From: Cyanobacteria bacterium UBA8803
Lineage (GTDB): Bacteria; Cyanobacteriota; Cyanobacteriia; Cyanobacteriales; Coleofasciculaceae
NCBI GenBank assembly: GCA_003505715.1
Contig: DNXU01000193.1
Coordinates: 1 to 7,521, forward strand
Direction of reading: 5' to 3'
Length of the DNA: 7,521 bases
The translations under genes and the position numbers were made by a program. Shown piece by piece: positions 5,141 through 7,521 of the stretch (position 1 is the stretch's first letter; every line of letters starts with the position of its first letter). The notes under the pieces are model-generated. The model was not told the origin of the DNA. It did not search any database and was given only the letters and a program-made list of their open reading frames with translations.

Positions 5141-5578
5141 ATGATTTCTACACCTGGCGGACAGATGCCTATCGACTTGCCTATTGGTATGACCTTTCCC
5201 CTTTGGGGTTTAGCCATCTTCATCGTATGGACGATCACTGTCGTTGTCCTGCTGCTCATAGTCAGGATTCGGCATCTAGCGGCGGGTGGCTCTGTCAAAG
5301 ATTTCGCAACACCAAACGATGAAAGCTTGCTTTGGCGGTTATATCGGGTACAGTCCAACTTGGTAGAGAACCTGCCTTTGTATCTGGGAGTTCTCTTCCT
5401 CCTGACAGTTCGGGGTGTCTCCGGCACCTTAGTAGATGTACTCATTGTTGTGTACATCGTATTTCGGATTATACACTCACTGATTCACATTGCTGGTCTC
5501 GATCCAAGGTTTCGGCTCTTAACCTTAGTAATTCAGTTCGGCTGCTTGCTCGCCTTAACTACCCTGGCAATCTTCTAG
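5141..5578 (+). CDS. MAPEG-domain integral membrane protein
   Basis: This is a MAPEG-family protein (membrane-associated proteins in eicosanoid and glutathione metabolism). Such proteins are small four-helix membrane proteins, and several are microsomal-type glutathione transferases; the activity of bacterial members is usually untested. The 145-residue product has four hydrophobic segments at about 20-42, 76-92, 97-118 and 124-145. Between the first and second is the family signature RLYRVQSNLVENLPLYL (66-82), whose R-x-x-R-x-x-x-N-x-x-E-N-x-P pattern includes the residues that contact glutathione in characterised members. The His-containing turn HSLIHIAGLDPRFR (112-125) is also typical. The length matches the family. 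AGGAG nine bases upstream supports the start. It follows the reductase on the same strand after 187 bp, so an operon is uncertain. Confidence 0.88.
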   Translation: MISTPGGQMPIDLPIGMTFPLWGLAIFIVWTITVVVLLLIVRIRHLAAGGSVKDFATPNDESLLWRLYRVQSNLVENLPLYLGVLFLLTVRGVSGTLVDVLIVVYIVFRIIHSLIHIAGLDPRFRLLTLVIQFGCLLALTTLAIF

Positions 5579-5590
5579 TTAAGGACTAGA
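5574..5590 (+). other. Small hairpin over the MAPEG stop codon
   Basis: TCTAGT (5574-5579) pairs with ACTAGA (5585-5590) with a 5-base loop. It is AT-rich and lacks a T-run, so it is at best a weak terminator or mRNA 3' stabiliser. Confidence 0.25.
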
Positions 5591-5612
5591 TAAGCGCTCT
5601 TGCTCAACCCTA

Positions 5613-5618
5613 TATAAT
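5613..5618 (+). promoter_or_regulatory. Candidate -10 box upstream of the eCIS-leader gene
   Basis: TATAAT is a perfect -10 hexamer located 47 bases before the ATG at 5665. No good -35 is found 16-18 bases upstream, so activation by a regulator or chance in AT-rich DNA remain possible. Confidence 0.4.
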
Positions 5619-5654
5619 GAGGATACTTTCTGCCAAAAGTCTCTGGCGCTAACC

Positions 5655-5658
5655 GAGG
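5655..5658 (+). promoter_or_regulatory. Ribosome binding site of the eCIS-leader gene
   Basis: GAGG (within GAGGTGGG) lies six bases before the ATG at 5665 and fixes the start. Confidence 0.65.
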
Positions 5659-5664
5659 TGGGAT

Positions 5665-6864
5665 ATGTACGAGCAGGTCAAAAAGCCAACGTCCTCCTGG
5701 AGTCCTAAAGTTCAGAAGAAACCCTCTAAATTTGGCCCACAGCCGTATAAGGTTCAGCCTAAACAAGGGGAATCCAAGGAAATGCCAGCCTATAAACCCC
5801 TACCTACAGACTGGATTACGGACAATCCCATCATGAGGATGTTGGAGACAGCATCACCTCAGGAAGACTCAGAAGGGGAAAACAGCACCCAGTTATCAAC
5901 TGAATCAGAGACGATTCAGCGCCTGTGTTCTGAATGTGAGGCCGAGTTAGCAGAGGAAGAACAAAAGCAGCCGATCCAAACTAAATTAACAGTAGGAGCG
6001 CCCGGAGATCATTACGAGCAAGAAGCGGACAGAGTAGCATCGCAAGTAATGTCGATGCCCGATAATTTGCCGCAAGTGCAGCGCTTTCCTCAAGAGGAAA
6101 ACTCGGTTCAGATGTGGTCGTTGGCACAGTCAATTACACCATTAGTGCAGAGGCAAGTGGATGAGTCGGTGCAAATGCGATCGCAACTGCAACGTTCAAT
6201 TCAAGGTGAGGAGACCGAAGCTTTTGCACAACAAGCCCTACAGATGTCAGAGCAAAATACTACAGACAGGGAGAGAATCTCGTTAAAACCTTTAGTGCAG
6301 CAAAATGTAACGACTCCGCAGATTCAACGTTGGGGTTTGCCTACAGATTGGCTAGATTACATTGGATTGGGTATTGACGTTGTAGAGCGTGCTTATATAG
6401 AACTTGCCTATGAAGAAGGCGACGAGAAAGATTTAAGACGTTTTGAAAATACTCTCTTTTTCGCAATAGATTTGGTACTAGCCGCTTTACCTGCTGCTGG
6501 TGGTGGGGGTCTGGCTATGCGAGGTTCGCGTCAATTAGCAATTGCAGGCTGGGGAGCTATTCCCGACTCGGCTAAGCTTCAAATTGCCGAACAAGTTGCC
6601 AAACAGATGGGTTGGTCTGTAACCAAGGCGTTGCAGATGATCAATGTGTATATGAGTGCAAGTAACAATAGAGGTGGAGGAGGTACACCAGGAAACAATC
6701 AGGCTCAAAATCGCCAGTTCAGAGGTGCTGTTCAGGAGATCGAAAGGCGTATAGGGAGGAAACTTTCCAAAGATGAGATAAGGCAGCTACACGATACCAT
6801 CACTGGTCAGAATTATGGTTATCACGAAATCGTTGAAGAGGGTATAGGAATGTTTGGCAATTGA
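5665..6864 (+). CDS. eCIS-core (DUF4157) leader protein with separate C-terminal module, candidate toxin/effector
   Basis: The 399-residue product opens with a Lys/Pro/Gln-rich disordered stretch. It then has the marks of cyanobacterial DUF4157 proteins: IQRLCSECEAE (84-94, Cys88/Cys91) and LTVGAPGDHYEQEADRVA (108-125). A run of Gln-Arg linker motifs follows (VQR 138-140, VQR 161-163, LQR 175-177, IQR 220-222). DUF4157 proteins are associated with extracellular contractile injection systems and polymorphic toxins. In full-length members a metallopeptidase-like core ending in a HELTHVVQQ-type motif follows; it is absent here. Instead residues 225-330 form a helical region with a hydrophobic Gly/Ala stretch (about 264-298), then a Gly/Asn linker (334-348), then a compact C-terminal module (350-399) with FRGAVQEIERRIG, LSKDEIRQLHDTITGQ and YHEIVEEG. 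That layout resembles a toxin cargo with a variable tip. The catalytic activity is unknown to me. A small partner gene follows after 64 bp. Confidence 0.8.
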   Translation: MYEQVKKPTSSWSPKVQKKPSKFGPQPYKVQPKQGESKEMPAYKPLPTDWITDNPIMRMLETASPQEDSEGENSTQLSTESETIQRLCSECEAELAEEEQKQPIQTKLTVGAPGDHYEQEADRVASQVMSMPDNLPQVQRFPQEENSVQMWSLAQSITPLVQRQVDESVQMRSQLQRSIQGEETEAFAQQALQMSEQNTTDRERISLKPLVQQNVTTPQIQRWGLPTDWLDYIGLGIDVVERAYIELAYEEGDEKDLRRFENTLFFAIDLVLAALPAAGGGGLAMRGSRQLAIAGWGAIPDSAKLQIAEQVAKQMGWSVTKALQMINVYMSASNNRGGGGTPGNNQAQNRQFRGAVQEIERRIGRKLSKDEIRQLHDTITGQNYGYHEIVEEGIGMFGN

Positions 6865-6928
6865 GGAATTTGTTAGCTTAGCCAGTACGTTTAAAATCCT
6901 CACTCTTAAAAGAACAGAAATTTAGCAG

Positions 6929-7405
6929 ATGACGGTAACAGAAACAGATATTCGTGAAGTCCAAGCTCTTATTAACCCCATACTTTCCCGAAAGGCTTGG
7001 GGAGCATCTTTGGGCGTAGGAAGCTTTATTACTTTAGAGTTTGGCGACTCTCTTCCACCTAACCAAAAACGCCAGCGAACTCATGGAGAATGGCATCTTT
7101 GGATTTACTGTTGTGCGTGGCGTATTGAAAAAGGTAATGAAGTATTAGCTAGTTCGGAAGATCCACGAGAAAAACTTGAGTTAGCAGTACAACAATTGGA
7201 AGGTCTTGCTCTTAATTCCATTCAGCTACTTCCTCCAGCTTGGGATACGGTATTCAGTTTTGACGAAGAGGTCTTTCTACGTTCGTTTTCAATCTATTCA
7301 GAAGAGTCTGAGCATTGGATGCTCTACACGCCAGATGGGAATGTCCTTTCTGTTGGTCCAGGGAGTAGTTGGTCTTACGAGAGTAGTTCGACTGTACCTT
7401 CTTGA
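6929..7405 (+). CDS. Small acidic protein, candidate immunity protein for the upstream gene
   Basis: This 158-residue soluble protein has no signal peptide. The ATG at 6929 is fixed on one side by an in-frame TAG six bases upstream; the ribosome site is weak. Recognisable blocks are a helix at the N-terminus, SFITLEFGD (32-40), GEWHLWIYCCAWRI (53-66), an acidic helix SSEDPREKLELAVQQLEG (75-92), WDTVFSFDEEVFL (105-117) and HWMLYTPDGNVLSVGPGSSW (129-148). The order of strand blocks, a single helix and a Trp-rich tail is what I recall from small cyanobacterial proteins encoded next to polymorphic toxins, but I cannot name a family. Its position on the same strand, 64 bp after a candidate toxin, is the main reason to propose immunity. 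It could also be an unrelated hypothetical protein. Confidence 0.65.
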   Translation: MTVTETDIREVQALINPILSRKAWGASLGVGSFITLEFGDSLPPNQKRQRTHGEWHLWIYCCAWRIEKGNEVLASSEDPREKLELAVQQLEGLALNSIQLLPPAWDTVFSFDEEVFLRSFSIYSEESEHWMLYTPDGNVLSVGPGSSWSYESSSTVPS

Positions 7406-7424
7406 GGCAGTAGCGATCGCCTCA
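7403..7424 (+). terminator. Hairpin at the end of the candidate immunity gene
   Basis: TGAGGC (7403-7408, including the stop codon) pairs exactly with GCCTCA (7419-7424). A HIP1 octamer (7413-7420) lies in the loop and right arm. A clear T-run is missing, so this is a weak terminator candidate at best. Confidence 0.3.
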
Positions 7425-7521
7425 TCTGCTCCCTTAATAATCTTCTGGTCATGAGGATTCTAATAACTTATTGACCTGATTTCTTTACTTTACATGATGT
7501 TATACCAAATCCGCTGCCATT
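7406..7521. other. 3' flank, no gene seen; ends in a repeat-like motif
   Basis: No reading frame of quality was seen. The last bases (ttataccaaatccgctgcc, about 7500-7518) have the 'ataccaaatcc' form often seen at the edge of dispersed cyanobacterial repeats, but the window ends before an element can be defined. Confidence 0.3.

Noticed and set aside
5131..5457. Antisense frame across the MAPEG gene as a complete gene
   Set aside because: The part opposite MAPEG is Arg/Thr/Ser-rich and shadow-like, while the plus strand encodes a clear MAPEG protein. Only the tail below 5130 is kept as a possible relic.
6862..6902. Possible terminator between the candidate toxin and immunity genes
   Set aside because: TGAGGA/TCCTCA pair perfectly but across a 29-base loop and without a T-run; too weak to call.
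1..7521. CRISPR array, tRNA or rRNA genes, complete insertion sequence
   Set aside because: No regularly spaced direct repeats, no tRNA cloverleaf and no transposase frame were seen on either strand by eye; a tRNAscan or CRISPR finder run would confirm.

Overview
The window is most likely chromosomal DNA of a cyanobacterium. Ten perfect copies of the HIP1 octamer GCGATCGC occur in 7.5 kb (starting near 231, 880, 2235, 2769, 3044, 3748, 4337, 5056, 6177 and 7413). Short degenerate heptamer repeats, a HhoA/HhoB/HtrA-type protease, an InrS-like metal sensor and a leader of the kind found in cyanobacterial 'eCIS core' (DUF4157) proteins all agree with this. The species cannot be named from the sequence.

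Layout. On the minus strand from the left lie a small four-helix membrane protein (35-451), a 109-residue protein of unknown function (739-1068), a 105-residue protein of unknown function (1276-1593) and, just upstream of it, a HtrA-type serine protease (1622-2830). A divergent control region separates the protease from a plus-strand CsoR/RcnR-family regulator (3150-3530, TTG start) whose metal ligands have InrS spacing. A MITE-like palindromic element of about 124 bp follows (3604-3727). Then come a minus-strand GFA/CENP-V-type zinc protein (3799-4203), a degraded VOC (glyoxalase-fold) fragment (about 4220-4357, minus), a plus-strand RibD_C/DHFR-like reductase (4381-4953) and a plus-strand MAPEG-family membrane protein (5141-5578). 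The right end carries a 399-residue DUF4157/eCIS-leader protein (5665-6864) and a 158-residue partner gene (6929-7405).

How the parts may work together. The GFA, VOC-remnant, RibD_C and MAPEG genes are all small-molecule, redox or thiol families, but they do not form one operon (mixed strands, gaps of 168-187 bp), so a shared pathway is only a suggestion. The most interesting unit is the last pair. The first gene has the N-terminal signature of proteins associated with extracellular contractile injection systems or polymorphic toxins, but it lacks the metallopeptidase-like DUF4157 core and ends in a separate compact C-terminal module. The next gene is a small acidic protein with immunity-like features. 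I read this as a candidate toxin-immunity (effector-protector) pair; the sequence alone does not prove it.

No rRNA, tRNA, CRISPR array or complete insertion sequence was seen.
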